A stretch of DNA of 64,000 nt from Flavobacterium luteolum (GCF_027111275.1 NZ_CP114286.1:4946501-5010500), one strand, 5' to 3'; counted from the first letter of the stretch, positions 1-8,477 are shown. The notes: generated by a model from the sequence alone, not told the origin. Translations and numbers: made by a program.

Positions 1-96
1 GACAAAAATTGGGGAATCATTATATTATTAGATCAGCGAAATTCAAAAATGAGACAAAATTTACTAAATACAATCTATGATACTGTTTTAAAATAA
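1..96 (+). CDS. C-terminal end of an unidentified protein (partial)
   Basis: An open frame enters the window at base 1 and ends at a TAA at 94-96, giving 31 residues that begin DKNWGIIILLDQRNS. A perfect stem-loop follows ten bases later, which fits the true end of a gene. Too little is present to name a family. Confidence 0.6.
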   Translation, partial: DKNWGIIILLDQRNSKMRQNLLNTIYDTVLK

Positions 97-105
97 ACTA
101 AAATA

Positions 106-134
106 AAAACTCCTCAATTTATTTGAGGAGTTTT
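106..134. terminator. Bidirectional terminator between convergent genes
   Basis: Perfect 12-bp inverted repeat (AAAACTCCTCAA, 106-117, pairing with 123-134) around a five-base loop. The A-rich and T-rich arm ends give a U-tract on both strands. It serves the partial gene upstream and the minus-strand HD gene. Confidence 0.85.
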
Positions 135-138
135 GTTA

Positions 139-720
139 TTAAAGTTGCTCAGCGGTGCTCAGAAAACGATTATACTCTAGAATCTTATTCTTTAACCTTT
201 CTGCTAAATAAGCGTTTCCATCTTTAAGCTCATTGTGAATAATTTCGGCTTCTTCAATATATTTTAACTTTTTCTCATCATTCCAATAATACGGAGGTTG
301 ATATAAATTACATATTCTATCCGCCATTTTTACAGCCCAAACTTCTATTGGCTGCTTTTTAATTCTGTTTAAGCTATCGCGCATTTTTTCAAACGAATCC
401 TGAATTTCCTCATTTTTAGTTAATGCCAAAACTCCCGATGCGACCTGAGTTCCAAATAAATCAATAACTTTTTCATAAGTAAATGCAGTGTCTTCAATAG
501 TATCATGAAGCATTGCACATTTTACAGCTAAATCGGCATTCATATCTTCTGTAAACCGCACAGCATTTAAAACTTCAAAAACCACACTTCCAATATGATT
601 GATGTATTCTACCCTTTCACCTTCATTACTGCCTCCATATTTTTGTCCGTCATGAAGTTTTGAAACCAATTGCCAAATATTTTGTATTTCGTCTATAGAC
701 CAGTCTTTTTGCTGTTGCAT
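139..720 (-). CDS. HD-domain (p)ppGpp hydrolase-like protein
   Basis: A protein of about 193 residues resembling the hydrolase half of RelA/SpoT (small alarmone hydrolase type). Visible motifs are an early conserved His in YINHIG, the metal-binding HDTIEDT, the FGTQVASGVLALTKN helix and a later KMADRICNL with the conserved Asp. No synthetase, TGS or ACT domain is present, so only hydrolysis of an alarmone or related nucleotide is plausible. The frame extends upstream to a TTG at 783, but the first ATG is at 720 and starts MQQQKDWSIDE, just before the conserved fold, so I prefer it. The gene stands alone, converging on the partial gene at the window start. The true substrate cannot be read from sequence. 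Confidence 0.75.
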   Translation of the reverse strand: MQQQKDWSIDEIQNIWQLVSKLHDGQKYGGSNEGERVEYINHIGSVVFEVLNAVRFTEDMNADLAVKCAMLHDTIEDTAFTYEKVIDLFGTQVASGVLALTKNEEIQDSFEKMRDSLNRIKKQPIEVWAVKMADRICNLYQPPYYWNDEKKLKYIEEAEIIHNELKDGNAYLAERLKNKILEYNRFLSTAEQL

Positions 721-849
721 AATTTTAATTTTGATTGGATGTAATTTATTGCTTTTTTTCGAATATTGAAAACATTCAATCAACCTTCTGCTTTTCTTTT
801 ATGATATGATTGTATATTAGCTTCAACTAAAACTAAATCTTTAATCGGA

Positions 850-1656
850 ATGAATAATACTCAAGAGCTAATAGAAATATTACCTTTTCCCGAATTTGAG
901 AATACTTTTAATAGTATAAATTCAAATGAAAAATTTGTTTTTTTGCCTCTTGCTACACTTCAATTTAAGAAGCATTCAGAATTTGAGAATAAGAGCTTTC
1001 ATTTTGTTTCGATTTGGGATACAGGAGATTATGAGGAAAGTTTTTTTAATGAGTTTAGAAAAAGTATAAGTTGTATCAAATTCAAAATAGAAAACAATAA
1101 GTATTCTTATCCAGAAGGCTTGAATTTTCCTTTTGTTGATTTATTATCTCAAGCATATGATTTAACTCACCAAAATTTCCAGCAGAATTTAGATTACTAT
1201 TTAGAACCTAAAAGCTATCATGAATTTTCCTCTGAAAAAAGTATTTTCAGCCAAGGACGAGAATTTGTCTTTAATTCCTTAAACGGCATCGATAAATTTG
1301 AATCAAGTTATTATTATGAAAGGATAACACAATATTTATATACCAAAGAAAAATATAAACTTTTTGACAAAATAAATCCACAGTTTACTTATTCTGAAAC
1401 TTTTATCGGTATAACAACGACCAAAGAAGAAGTTATGACAGGATTTAATGAAGAGGGAAAATCTAAAGATGAAATCATTAATAATCTGCTAGGAACGCCA
1501 GAATGGTTGCAGTCGCCTGAAGAAATTCCGGAAAAACTAAATTTAATTTTTATAGGAAGTGTTTATGAAGGAGATTTTACAAATGGATCAGCAGAAATAT
1601 ATCTTTTTTGGGATAAAGAAAATGATGAAGCCTATCAATTTTTTCAGTGGACATAG
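850..1656 (+). CDS. Hypothetical protein, possibly YwqG/DUF1963-like
   Basis: A soluble acidic protein of 268 residues with no signal peptide or membrane segment. I do not recognise it firmly. The last 40 residues (FIGSVYEGDFTNGSAEIYLFWD, with a final QFFQWT; spoken of as residues about 230-268) resemble the end of YwqG/DUF1963 proteins, which finish with a strand reporting a display-like value; this is a weak, by-eye resemblance. It is followed 28 bases later by a small membrane-protein gene on the same strand, and the two may be co-transcribed. Base composition is very A+T rich, like its neighbours. Confidence 0.6.
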   Translation: MNNTQELIEILPFPEFENTFNSINSNEKFVFLPLATLQFKKHSEFENKSFHFVSIWDTGDYEESFFNEFRKSISCIKFKIENNKYSYPEGLNFPFVDLLSQAYDLTHQNFQQNLDYYLEPKSYHEFSSEKSIFSQGREFVFNSLNGIDKFESSYYYERITQYLYTKEKYKLFDKINPQFTYSETFIGITTTKEEVMTGFNEEGKSKDEIINNLLGTPEWLQSPEEIPEKLNLIFIGSVYEGDFTNGSAEIYLFWDKENDEAYQFFQWT

Positions 1657-1684
1657 AGACGATTAAACATTAAGTTAAATTACG

Positions 1685-2239
1685 ATGCAGGAAATTTTAG
1701 AAATAAAAGAACTAAATACCGAGGACATAAAATTTCTTAAAAAAGAATTAAAAAAAACGTATGTGCTTTCATTTTTTCTATCTCTCTTAGGCATTGCATT
1801 GCCAATTTACTTAATTTATCTAACTGTTACTAATAGTGATCTTGAAGACAAAGGATTTCCATTATTAATGATAGTAGTAATTTTTGGCTTTTGGACTTAT
1901 GCTGCTATCAAAGCAATGATAACTACTAGAGAAGAAAAACAGAATTTATTACTGCAAAAAAAGATAGAAGGAAATCTGAAAGTTTTAGAAAAAGAAATTG
2001 TAACTAATGAAGGTTATGAATCGGATACAGAATCATATGAAATAACAATTTATTCTGAGATTGAACAAAAACACAGAAATATTTCAATTAATAGAAAAGA
2101 CTATGATAAAATCGAAGTTGGAGATTTTGTTGGAATAACCTATTTTACTGATAATACTTCTATAAAAGCACTAATTTTTAAAGAGCAAGATTTAAAGTAT
2201 AAGTCTTTTACACACAAGAGAAAGTCTGATCAAAAGTAA
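1685..2239 (+). CDS. Small membrane protein with two N-terminal helices
   Basis: 184 residues. Two hydrophobic segments lie at about 27-48 and 59-76, with a short charged connection. The rest is a soluble C-terminal domain rich in charged residues and beta strands, ending in a Lys-rich tail. The layout (two helices, then a small beta domain with IEVGDFVGITYF) recalls DUF3592-type proteins, but I cannot confirm this. It sits between an unknown gene and a Crp/Fnr regulator, 12 bases before the latter, so the three could form one transcript. Function unknown. Confidence 0.6.
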   Translation: MQEILEIKELNTEDIKFLKKELKKTYVLSFFLSLLGIALPIYLIYLTVTNSDLEDKGFPLLMIVVIFGFWTYAAIKAMITTREEKQNLLLQKKIEGNLKVLEKEIVTNEGYESDTESYEITIYSEIEQKHRNISINRKDYDKIEVGDFVGITYFTDNTSIKALIFKEQDLKYKSFTHKRKSDQK

Positions 2240-2251
2240 ACAGAAGCTTTT

Positions 2252-2815
2252 ATGACATCATTAATAGAATATTTTGAAAAGTTAGGCTTTCCAGAACATA
2301 CATTAGCTGAATTTTTAAGCTGTATAAAAACAAGACAATTTTTGGCAAATGAGCTAATTTTAGTCCAAGGACAGTCAGAAAATTATTTATCATTTGTAGA
2401 TTCAGGAGTTGTTAGATATTATGTGGTCGCAAACGACAAGGAAATTACTTTTGATTTTGCGTTTAAAGATTCCTTTTACTGCGCCTACGACTCATTTTAT
2501 AATAGAGCTAAAACCGAAATTTACGTTCAGGCATTAACTGATTGCCTATTATATTCTATATCATACGAAAGTTTACAGCGTCTTTACGAAAAATGCGAAA
2601 CAGCAAAGAAACTTGGACGCATCGCAACTGAATATTTGCTTGATAAAAAAGTAAAAAGAGAATTGGATCTTCTGACCAAAACACCGCAAGAAAGGTATGA
2701 AAGGTTGCTATTTGAACAGCCAAAATACATTCAGCAGATTCCGCTAAAGTATCTTGCTTCTTATATTGGCGTGGTACCAGAAACTTTAAGCCGAATAAGA
2801 AAACGCATTTCTTGA
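2252..2815 (+). CDS. Crp/Fnr family transcriptional regulator
   Basis: 187 residues in the usual Bacteroidota layout. The N-terminal cyclic-nucleotide-binding-like beta-roll spans about residues 10-115 (LVQGQSENYLSFVDSGVVRYY and FAFKDSF are recognisable strands). A helical dimer linker follows, then a C-terminal winged-helix whose recognition helix reads YLASYIGVVPETLSRIRKRI. No cysteine cluster like that of Fnr is visible, so a 4Fe-4S sensor is unlikely, and whether it binds a nucleotide is unknown. An MBL hydrolase gene starts 74 bases downstream on the same strand and is the obvious candidate target. Confidence 0.85.
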   Translation: MTSLIEYFEKLGFPEHTLAEFLSCIKTRQFLANELILVQGQSENYLSFVDSGVVRYYVVANDKEITFDFAFKDSFYCAYDSFYNRAKTEIYVQALTDCLLYSISYESLQRLYEKCETAKKLGRIATEYLLDKKVKRELDLLTKTPQERYERLLFEQPKYIQQIPLKYLASYIGVVPETLSRIRKRIS

Positions 2816-2889
2816 CCAAAGTCAATTTGCAGACCATTTATTAGACTCAGATTTGTACGAACATTTTAACAATTTAAAATCAAGTACAA

Positions 2890-3690
2890 ATGAAAGTTAC
2901 AATTACACATATCGACACGGCTTGCGTGCTGATAAACATAAATGGATTTAAAATTTTGACTGACCCTACTCTTGATAAAAAAGATGGATTTTTTCCTCAA
3001 TATGTCAGCAGTCCGATGGCATTTTCAAAAAAATACTGCAGTCCTTCCCTATCTATTGAAGAAATTGGAAAAATAGATTTGGTTTTGTTAAGCCATGATC
3101 ATCATAGTGATAATTTGGACAAAAAAGGGCGTGTATTTATTCAAACAGTTTCAACTGTTCTCTCCACAAAAGACGCTGTAAAACGGTTAAAAAACACCAA
3201 TACAATAGGACTTGACAACTGGCAGGAATATGAAGTTGAAACTGAAAAGGTAAAAAAACTAAAAATTACTGCTATACCGGCTCAGCATACTAATATCAAA
3301 AGATTGAACAAAGTTATGGGAAAAGTGATTGGTTTTACATTAGAATGGGAAGGTCAGCAAAACGGCTGTTTGTATATTTCGGGAGATACAGTTCTTTTTG
3401 AAGGTTTGCATGAACTGGAGCAAAAGAAAAAAGTAGAGATTGCTATTTTGCATTTAGGAGCTGGAGCATTTCCGTACTTAAAAAAGAATCTAAGAGTTAC
3501 GATGAATGGCGAAGAGGCAATTGCCGCGGCTAAACTTTTAAAACCTAGTATTGTAATTCCGATACATTACGAAGGCTGGTGGCACTTTAAGCAATCTGTA
3601 AAATCTTTAAAGAGCGAAATTGAAAAGTCTGAGGTAAAGGGGAAATTTTTGTGGCTAAAAAGTGGTGTTGAGACAATTCTAGCAAAATAG
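2890..3690 (+). CDS. MBL-fold metal-dependent hydrolase
   Basis: 266 residues of the metallo-beta-lactamase superfamily, closest in layout to the UlaG-like group. Metal ligands are visible as LSHDHHSDNLD (the HxHxDH-type motif, here with one variant position), a His in AQHTN, the Asp of ISGDTVLF and a late His in IPIHYEGWWHF. The start TDPTLDKKDG loop is also typical. No signal peptide, so it acts in the cytoplasm. Substrate unknown. It follows a Crp/Fnr regulator on the same strand and is closed by a strong stem-loop at 3740-3776. A second, distinct MBL protein (UPF0173 type) lies at 37.6 kb. Confidence 0.85.
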   Translation: MKVTITHIDTACVLININGFKILTDPTLDKKDGFFPQYVSSPMAFSKKYCSPSLSIEEIGKIDLVLLSHDHHSDNLDKKGRVFIQTVSTVLSTKDAVKRLKNTNTIGLDNWQEYEVETEKVKKLKITAIPAQHTNIKRLNKVMGKVIGFTLEWEGQQNGCLYISGDTVLFEGLHELEQKKKVEIAILHLGAGAFPYLKKNLRVTMNGEEAIAAAKLLKPSIVIPIHYEGWWHFKQSVKSLKSEIEKSEVKGKFLWLKSGVETILAK

Positions 3691-3739
3691 AGTCTTAATA
3701 AACTTAGCTATGGAATTAAAATATCAGAAAACATAAATT

Positions 3740-3776
3740 AAAACAAAAAGAGACCGTGAAAGTCTCTTTTTGTTTT
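3740..3776. terminator. Bidirectional terminator
   Basis: Perfect 15-bp inverted repeat, left arm 3740-3754 and right arm 3762-3776, loop CGTGAAA. A-run and T-run ends serve both the MBL gene and the converging XRE gene. Confidence 0.85.
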
Positions 3777-3793
3777 AAAAATATCTGAAAAGC

Positions 3794-4201
3794 TTATTTA
3801 TCTTTAATTAGTTTTTCCAAAGCTTTAATATGTTCGTCTTTAGCTTTTAAAAGTTCTGTATTTAATCGTTTAATTTCTTCTAAAGCTTCAATCCATTTGT
3901 CTATCGGGTTCACATTAAAAGTTGGATAATAATTATAGCCGTTAGATTGATCATTAAATGTATTAGAAATAATATTTATGGCTTGTTCTTCATCCAAGTT
4001 TCGAAACGCTTCGACAGGAATTCTCAAAGAATTAGAGATCTGTTTCAGCAGACTGTCTTCAATTACGTCTTTCTGCTCTAGCATAGAAATTTTCTTCTGG
4101 TTCCAGTCTTCTCCCAAATCATAAGCCAATGCCTCTTGTTTTATGCCTAACATTTCTCTGAAACGCTTAACGTTTCTTCCCTGATGAATTTTCTGTTCCA
4201 T
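3794..4201 (-). CDS. XRE-family helix-turn-helix protein with coiled-coil tail
   Basis: 135 residues. The N-terminal 65 residues form a Cro/CI-type HTH (RFREMLGIKQEALAYDLG, then QKKISMLEQKDVI). A glycine/asparagine/tyrosine-rich linker follows at about 80-95 and a Leu/Lys heptad-like helix at 100-135, which probably forms a coiled coil for oligomerisation. The same layout is common among small flavobacterial regulators whose targets are unknown. It is about 90 bases downstream of the ECF sigma gene on the same strand, and the two may be linked, though the gap would allow a separate promoter. Confidence 0.8.
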   Translation of the reverse strand: MEQKIHQGRNVKRFREMLGIKQEALAYDLGEDWNQKKISMLEQKDVIEDSLLKQISNSLRIPVEAFRNLDEEQAINIISNTFNDQSNGYNYYPTFNVNPIDKWIEALEEIKRLNTELLKAKDEHIKALEKLIKDK

Positions 4202-4294
4202 AATGAATATTAATTTTCTGAAATTTCAAAGATAAAAAACATCTCGTAAAATATCTTTTTTATTAGATATTATATCCAAATCTAGAATGTTTTT

Positions 4295-4876
4295 TTATGC
4301 TAATACAATCTTTTTTTTCTCAATAATTTTCCGCAAATTATTCAATGCATAACGCATTCTTCCCAATGCTGTATTTATACTAATTTCTTTCTCCTCAGCT
4401 ATTTCTTTGAAACTCATATTGCAATATATTCTCATTATCAATATTTCTTTTTGATCGTAAGCAAGCTCTTCTATAAGTTTTTTAAAATCAATTTGAAGCT
4501 CGTCTACAATTATTCTATTTTCAATATTTGGAGAATTATCAAATAGAATAGAAAAAAAAGAAAATTCATCAGTATCTCTTTGCATTGGCATTCGTTTTAT
4601 TTTACGAAAATGATCAATAATCAAATTGTGAGAAATTCTCATTACCCAAGAAACGAATTTTTCTTCTTCCTTATATGAGTTGTTTTTAAGTGTCTTAATT
4701 ACTTTAACAAACGTATCTTGAAAAATATCATTTGCAAGATCTGTATCCTTAATCTTCGAATATATAAAACCATATATTCGTGATTTATGTCTATTTATTA
4801 ATTTTGAGAGTGCTTCTTCGTTGCCTTCTACATATTTTTTTATCAATAAAGAATCAGGCATAGTCAATTCAGTCAT
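4295..4876 (-). CDS. ECF-type RNA polymerase sigma factor
   Basis: 193 residues with region 2 at about 25-95 (RIYGFIYSKIKDTDLANDIFQ, then EEKFVSWVMRISHNLIIDHFRK) and region 4 at about 135-185 (YDQKEILIMRIYCNMSFKEIA and the recognition helix of the NTALGRMRYALNNLRK segment). No region 1 or 3, as expected of the extracytoplasmic-function group. No anti-sigma gene is adjacent: the neighbour downstream is the XRE protein, unlike the second ECF gene at 47 kb, which has one. A TAnnTTTG element (TAATTTTG) lies at 4905-4912 on the minus strand just before the gene. Confidence 0.9.
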   Translation of the reverse strand: MTELTMPDSLLIKKYVEGNEEALSKLINRHKSRIYGFIYSKIKDTDLANDIFQDTFVKVIKTLKNNSYKEEEKFVSWVMRISHNLIIDHFRKIKRMPMQRDTDEFSFFSILFDNSPNIENRIIVDELQIDFKKLIEELAYDQKEILIMRIYCNMSFKEIAEEKEISINTALGRMRYALNNLRKIIEKKKIVLA

Positions 4877-4904
4877 TATTTTAAACTTTTAATTTTTGGA
4901 GTTG

Positions 4905-4912
4905 CAAAATTA
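4905..4912 (-). promoter_or_regulatory. -7 promoter element of the sigma gene
   Basis: TAATTTTG on the minus strand, 29 bases before the ATG at 4876. It matches the Bacteroidota TAnnTTTG element; the -33 partner is weak. Confidence 0.45.
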
Positions 4913-5127
4913 CAGATGAATTGAATGTATCTTTTTGCTTATTAGGGCTTTAAAGTATAAAAATAGGATCATTTTTTTGTATAGTTCCAGTCTTCTTCAA
5001 ACACATAAGTGTAACATTTCTAACTATTCTTGTTGTAGAGGTTTTTGTTTATATTAAAAAGTCTAAAATATTACTTAAAATATTTTTTAAATTGCCTGAA
5101 ATAGAAATCATTTATTATTCGCAGAAA

Positions 5128-5790
5128 ATGAATAAAACAACAATAATACTAATTTTAGCAACAGTAATTTTTTCTTGCAAGCAAGAAAGTAAATCGGAGC
5201 TGAATTCTATTAATGTACAAACTTTAGATTCAGTAAAAACCACAGAAAAGAGAAAAAAGTCAATAAGTAATGATGATAAAAGCATTTATACTAAATATGA
5301 ATACACTGATTCTGCCGGTAAAAATCTAATACTGCAAAACAGCCTGCCAAAAGGTGGAATTAGTTATACTGATCCTAGAGGGCATAAATATATTTATGCT
5401 ATATTTTGGACTCGAATAATTAATGAAACAGATAATTCTATTGAATTGAAAATCAACTTTCCCATGGATTCTTATGAGATTCCTGCTTTGCCTGGGAAAT
5501 ATTATAAAACATTGATTCCTTCTGACACGATGACAATTCAGAAAATACCTTTATTTAATTATGGTTTGACAAATTTGGAACCTTTTTTTGATAAGAATAT
5601 TGATAAGCCGTCTTCATTAAAAAGAATTATAAGACCAAAAGAATTGACTGGTTTTTATGTTGTAACACTTCGTTTGGTTGGAGGTGAGAAATATGGTGTC
5701 TTACGAACAGAATTTAGTTTAAAAGGACAAAATCTTTTTTATAAAATAAGAGATAAAGAAATTCAGTGTGGAAGTATAGAAATAAAATAA
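5128..5790 (+). CDS. Hypothetical lipoprotein
   Basis: 220 residues starting MNKTTIILILATVIFSC, a short lipoprotein signal with Cys17 as the expected lipidation site. The frame reads upstream to a TTG at 5092, but that would add a hydrophilic stretch before the signal, so the ATG at 5128 is preferred. The mature protein has a charged linker to about residue 60 and then a mostly beta domain. I do not recognise the family. It stands alone, ended by a stem-loop shared with the converging tRNA-Tyr gene. Confidence 0.7.
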   Translation: MNKTTIILILATVIFSCKQESKSELNSINVQTLDSVKTTEKRKKSISNDDKSIYTKYEYTDSAGKNLILQNSLPKGGISYTDPRGHKYIYAIFWTRIINETDNSIELKINFPMDSYEIPALPGKYYKTLIPSDTMTIQKIPLFNYGLTNLEPFFDKNIDKPSSLKRIIRPKELTGFYVVTLRLVGGEKYGVLRTEFSLKGQNLFYKIRDKEIQCGSIEIK

Positions 5791-5803
5791 ACTTATTAAA
5801 AGC

Positions 5804-5839
5804 AAAAAGCCTGCATATCTTTCGATTTACAGGCTTTTT
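5804..5839. terminator. Bidirectional terminator
   Basis: Perfect 10-bp arms (AAAAAGCCTG at 5804-5813, partner at 5830-5839) around a 16-base loop, followed by a T-run on both strands. It separates the lipoprotein gene from tRNA-Tyr. Confidence 0.8.
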
Positions 5840-5841
5840 TG

Positions 5842-5922
5842 TGGGGAGAGCAGGATTCGAACCTGCGAAGTTCACACAGCAGATTTACAGTCTGCCCTCG
5901 TTGGCCGCTTGAGTATCTCCCC
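5842..5922 (-). tRNA. tRNA-Tyr (anticodon GTA)
   Basis: On the minus strand the acceptor arms GGGGAGA and TCTCCCC pair, the anticodon loop reads CTGTAAATC with GTA in the middle, and the T-arm carries GGTTCGAATCC. A long variable arm gives about 81 bases, as expected of a class II tRNA-Tyr. CCA is not encoded. Confidence 0.95.
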
Positions 5923-5965
5923 AAATCTGAGTGCAAATAATGATTCATTGCATTCAGGAAAGTCA

Positions 5966-5993
5966 AAAAAAAAAATCCTTAATTTCTTAAGGA
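5966..5993 (-). terminator. Terminator between tRNA-Val and tRNA-Tyr
   Basis: Stem TCCTTAA/TTAAGGA (5976-5982 with 5987-5993), then a run of ten A on the plus strand, i.e. a U-tract for minus-strand transcription. It ends the tRNA-Val transcript before tRNA-Tyr, which implies that tRNA-Tyr has its own promoter in 5923-5965. Confidence 0.7.
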
Positions 5994-6001
5994 GTTTTTT
6001 G

Positions 6002-6076
6002 TGGGCGATGAGGGGTTCGAACCCCCGACCCCCTCGGTGTAAACGAGGTGCTCTGAACCAGCTGAGCTAATCGCCC
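6002..6076 (-). tRNA. tRNA-Val (anticodon TAC), copy 1
   Basis: Minus-strand cloverleaf with acceptor arms GGGCGAT/ATCGCCC, D-arm GCTCAGCTGGTTCAGAGC, anticodon stem-loop CTCGTTTACACCGAG with TAC, and T-loop GGTTCGAACCC. 75 bases, CCA not encoded. Identical to the copy at 6166-6240. Confidence 0.96.
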
Positions 6077-6113
6077 TATTTTACTAGGTTGCTATCATTT
6101 GTGATTGCGAGTG

Positions 6114-6143
6114 CAAATATACATTTAGAATTTATATTTGCAA
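6114..6143 (-). promoter_or_regulatory. Promoter of tRNA-Val copy 1
   Basis: On the minus strand TTGC (6140-6143) is followed after 18 bases by TATATTTG (6114-6121): a textbook Bacteroidota -33/-7 pair. TTTGCACTCGCAATCA follows and is conserved in the second copy. Confidence 0.8.
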
Positions 6144-6165
6144 GCCTTTTTTATTAAAAAATTTG

Positions 6166-6240
6166 TGGGCGATGAGGGGTTCGAACCCCCGACCCCCTCG
6201 GTGTAAACGAGGTGCTCTGAACCAGCTGAGCTAATCGCCC
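6166..6240 (-). tRNA. tRNA-Val (anticodon TAC), copy 2
   Basis: Base-for-base identical to the gene at 6002-6076, with the same 75-base cloverleaf and TAC anticodon. It lies upstream of copy 1 in transcription order and has its own promoter. Confidence 0.96.
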
Positions 6241-6277
6241 TATTTTACTAGGCTGCTATCGTTTGTGATTGCGAGTG

Positions 6278-6307
6278 CAAATGTACAGCTAGATTTTATA
6301 TTTACAA
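6278..6307 (-). promoter_or_regulatory. Promoter of tRNA-Val copy 2
   Basis: Minus-strand TTGT (6304-6307), 18-base spacer, TACATTTG (6278-6285). Same architecture as the copy 1 promoter with a few substitutions. Confidence 0.75.
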
Positions 6308-6451
6308 GCCTTTTTAGAAAAAAAATGAAATATTTTTTTACGTTTTTATTTAGAAGGCTATTTTTCAAACCTTTAAAAAATGAAGTTTTTTTACTATTTT
6401 CTTATAATTTCGTTAAAAAGCCAAATTGAGAGCTGTAATTCTTAATATTCC

Positions 6452-6482
6452 TTTGTAGTGATTCGACTTAGTTATACATTTG
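6452..6482 (+). promoter_or_regulatory. Promoter of the ABC transporter gene
   Basis: TTTG at 6452-6455, 19-base spacer, TACATTTG at 6475-6482; the ATG is 25 bases further on. Confidence 0.75.
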
Positions 6483-6507
6483 CATACCTAAAAAATAGTA
6501 TACTCTA

Positions 6508-8292
6508 ATGGCACGATTTAAAGAAAATGATTTGCCTAAATCAAAAATAACGGCTACCTCACTTAACAAAGCAAAAACAATTTTCACATACGCAGGACAT
6601 CACAAATGGAAATTCTTCATTGGTTTGATTTTTCTGCTTTTAACAGGTGCTACCGCCCTAGCCTTTCCAAAATTAATGGGAATGCTGGTAGATTGCGTAA
6701 AAAATAAGAACAACGACGAAGCAAATACAATTGCTTTGGGGTTAGTAGTAATTCTGTTTCTACAGTCTTTTTTCTCATTTTTCAGATTATCATTATTTGT
6801 AAATTTTACCGAAAATACACTAGCAAACTTACGCTTGGCTTTATACACGAATCTGGTAAAATTGCCCATGACTTTCTTCTCTCAAAAAAGAGTTGGTGAA
6901 TTAAACAGTAGAATTAGTGCCGATATTACACAGATTCAAGATACTCTAACAACAACAATTGCGGAGTTTTTACGTCAGTTCATCTTAATCATTGGTGGAG
7001 TTATTCTTTTAGCAACTGAAAGCTTCAAATTGACGCTATTAATGCTTTCAGTAGTGCCTTTAGTAGCAATTGCAGCGGTTGTATTTGGTCGATTTATTAG
7101 AAAATATTCTAAAAAAGTACAAGATCAGGTTGCCGAAAGCCAGGTAATAGTAGAAGAAACAATGCAAGGAATTAGTATCGTGAAAGCTTTTGCTAACGAA
7201 TGGTATGAAATTGCAAGATATAAAGGAAAAATTAGCGAAGTGGTAAAATTGGCTATTAAAGGCGGTAAATACCGAGGTTATTTTGCCTCGTTTATCATTT
7301 TCTGTTTATTTGGAGCAATTGTAGCAGTAGTATGGTATGGCGTTCGTTTAAGTATTGCTGGTGAAATGAGCGTTGGCCAGTTAATTTCGTTCGTGTTGTA
7401 TTCTACTTTTGTTGGAGCTTCATTTGGGGGAATTGCCGAATTATATGCTCAAATCCAAAAAGCAATTGGTGCAACAGAACGTGTTTTTGAATTGCTAGAC
7501 GAAAATCCAGAGAAAATCAATTCAGATTCAAGTCAAAATCAAGAAAAAATAAAAGGAAATGTTACTTTTAAAAATGTAGCATTTAGTTATCCTACACGTC
7601 AAGAAATACAAGTTTTGAAAGATGTAAACTTCTCAGCAGAATTTGGTCAGAAAATAGCAATTGTTGGCCCTAGCGGCGCCGGTAAATCTACTATTTCTTC
7701 TCTTCTGCTTCGTTTCTACGATATTACTTCTGGAGAAATTACTGTGGACGGAAAAAATATTTATGACTACGATTTAGAAAACCTTCGCGGAAATATGAGT
7801 ATTGTTCCTCAAGATGTAATTTTATTTGGAGGAACCATTAGAGAAAACATCGCATACGGAAAACCAGACGCAACAGATGAAGAAATTATGCAAGCTGCAA
7901 AACAAGCCAACGCATTTAATTTTGTTGATGGTTTCCCTGAGAAATTTGAAACTTTGGTAGGAGAACGCGGCGTTAAGCTTTCTGGAGGTCAGCGTCAACG
8001 TATTGCGATTGCAAGAGCCTTGCTTAAAAACCCAAGTATTTTGATTTTAGATGAAGCTACATCGTCTTTAGATAGTGAAAGCGAAAAACTAGTTCAAGAG
8101 GCTCTAGAAGTATTAATGGAAGGCAGAACGAGTATTATCATTGCTCACCGTCTTTCGACAATTAGAAACGCAGATAAAATCCTAGTTTTGGATAACGGAA
8201 AAATTTCTGAAGAAGGAACACATCAAGAATTAATAAGCTTAGAAAACGGAATCTATAAGAATTTAAGCAACTTGCAGTTTAGTAACTCTTAA
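6508..8292 (+). CDS. ABC transporter, fused permease and ATPase (MsbA-like)
   Basis: 594 residues, a complete half-transporter expected to act as a homodimer in the inner membrane. The exporter-type transmembrane domain with about six helices covers residues 30-320 (first helix around FFIGLIFLLLTG). The nucleotide-binding domain follows: Walker A GPSGAGKST at 387-395, signature LSGGQRQR from 491, Walker B ILILDEATSSLD about 20 residues later, and the switch His in IIAHRLST. This matches the lipid/drug exporter group of MsbA and BmrA; the substrate cannot be told from sequence. Monocistronic, with its own consensus promoter and stacked stem-loops after the stop. Confidence 0.92.
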   Translation: MARFKENDLPKSKITATSLNKAKTIFTYAGHHKWKFFIGLIFLLLTGATALAFPKLMGMLVDCVKNKNNDEANTIALGLVVILFLQSFFSFFRLSLFVNFTENTLANLRLALYTNLVKLPMTFFSQKRVGELNSRISADITQIQDTLTTTIAEFLRQFILIIGGVILLATESFKLTLLMLSVVPLVAIAAVVFGRFIRKYSKKVQDQVAESQVIVEETMQGISIVKAFANEWYEIARYKGKISEVVKLAIKGGKYRGYFASFIIFCLFGAIVAVVWYGVRLSIAGEMSVGQLISFVLYSTFVGASFGGIAELYAQIQKAIGATERVFELLDENPEKINSDSSQNQEKIKGNVTFKNVAFSYPTRQEIQVLKDVNFSAEFGQKIAIVGPSGAGKSTISSLLLRFYDITSGEITVDGKNIYDYDLENLRGNMSIVPQDVILFGGTIRENIAYGKPDATDEEIMQAAKQANAFNFVDGFPEKFETLVGERGVKLSGGQRQRIAIARALLKNPSILILDEATSSLDSESEKLVQEALEVLMEGRTSIIIAHRLSTIRNADKILVLDNGKISEEGTHQELISLENGIYKNLSNLQFSNS

Positions 8293-8330
8293 AAGGAAAT
8301 TTCAGTTTTATAAAATCCATATTCCAATAA

Positions 8331-8436
8331 AAAAAACTCCATTTGAAAATCAAATGAAGTTTTTTTTTAAAAACCTCAAATAGCAAATCCGAGAGGTTTT
8401 AAATAAAAAAGCTTCAATGGAAATTGAAGCTTTTTT
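8331..8436. terminator. Three stacked stem-loops between convergent genes
   Basis: Three hairpins follow the ABC gene: AAAAAACT/AGTTTTTT with an inner ATTTG/CAAAT pair (8331-8366), AAAACCTC/GAGGTTTT (8369-8401) and AAAAAAGCTTCAAT with a perfect partner (8405-8436). The last has T-runs on both strands and would also serve the converging proline dehydrogenase gene. Confidence 0.75.
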
Positions 8437-8477
8437 ATATAAACTGTAGACTATAAACTGAGACTGAAAATTAAAAA

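Larger units (their letters stand above)
6002..6316. repeat. Tandem duplication of a tRNA-Val unit
   Basis: Two consecutive units of about 155-165 bases, each holding tRNA-Val and the promoter before it. The tRNAs are identical; the flanks still align (TATTTTACTAGG, GCTATC, TTTGTGATTGCGAGTGCAAA, AAGCCTTTTT) with scattered substitutions, so the copies have diverged only outside the tRNA. Confidence 0.85.
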
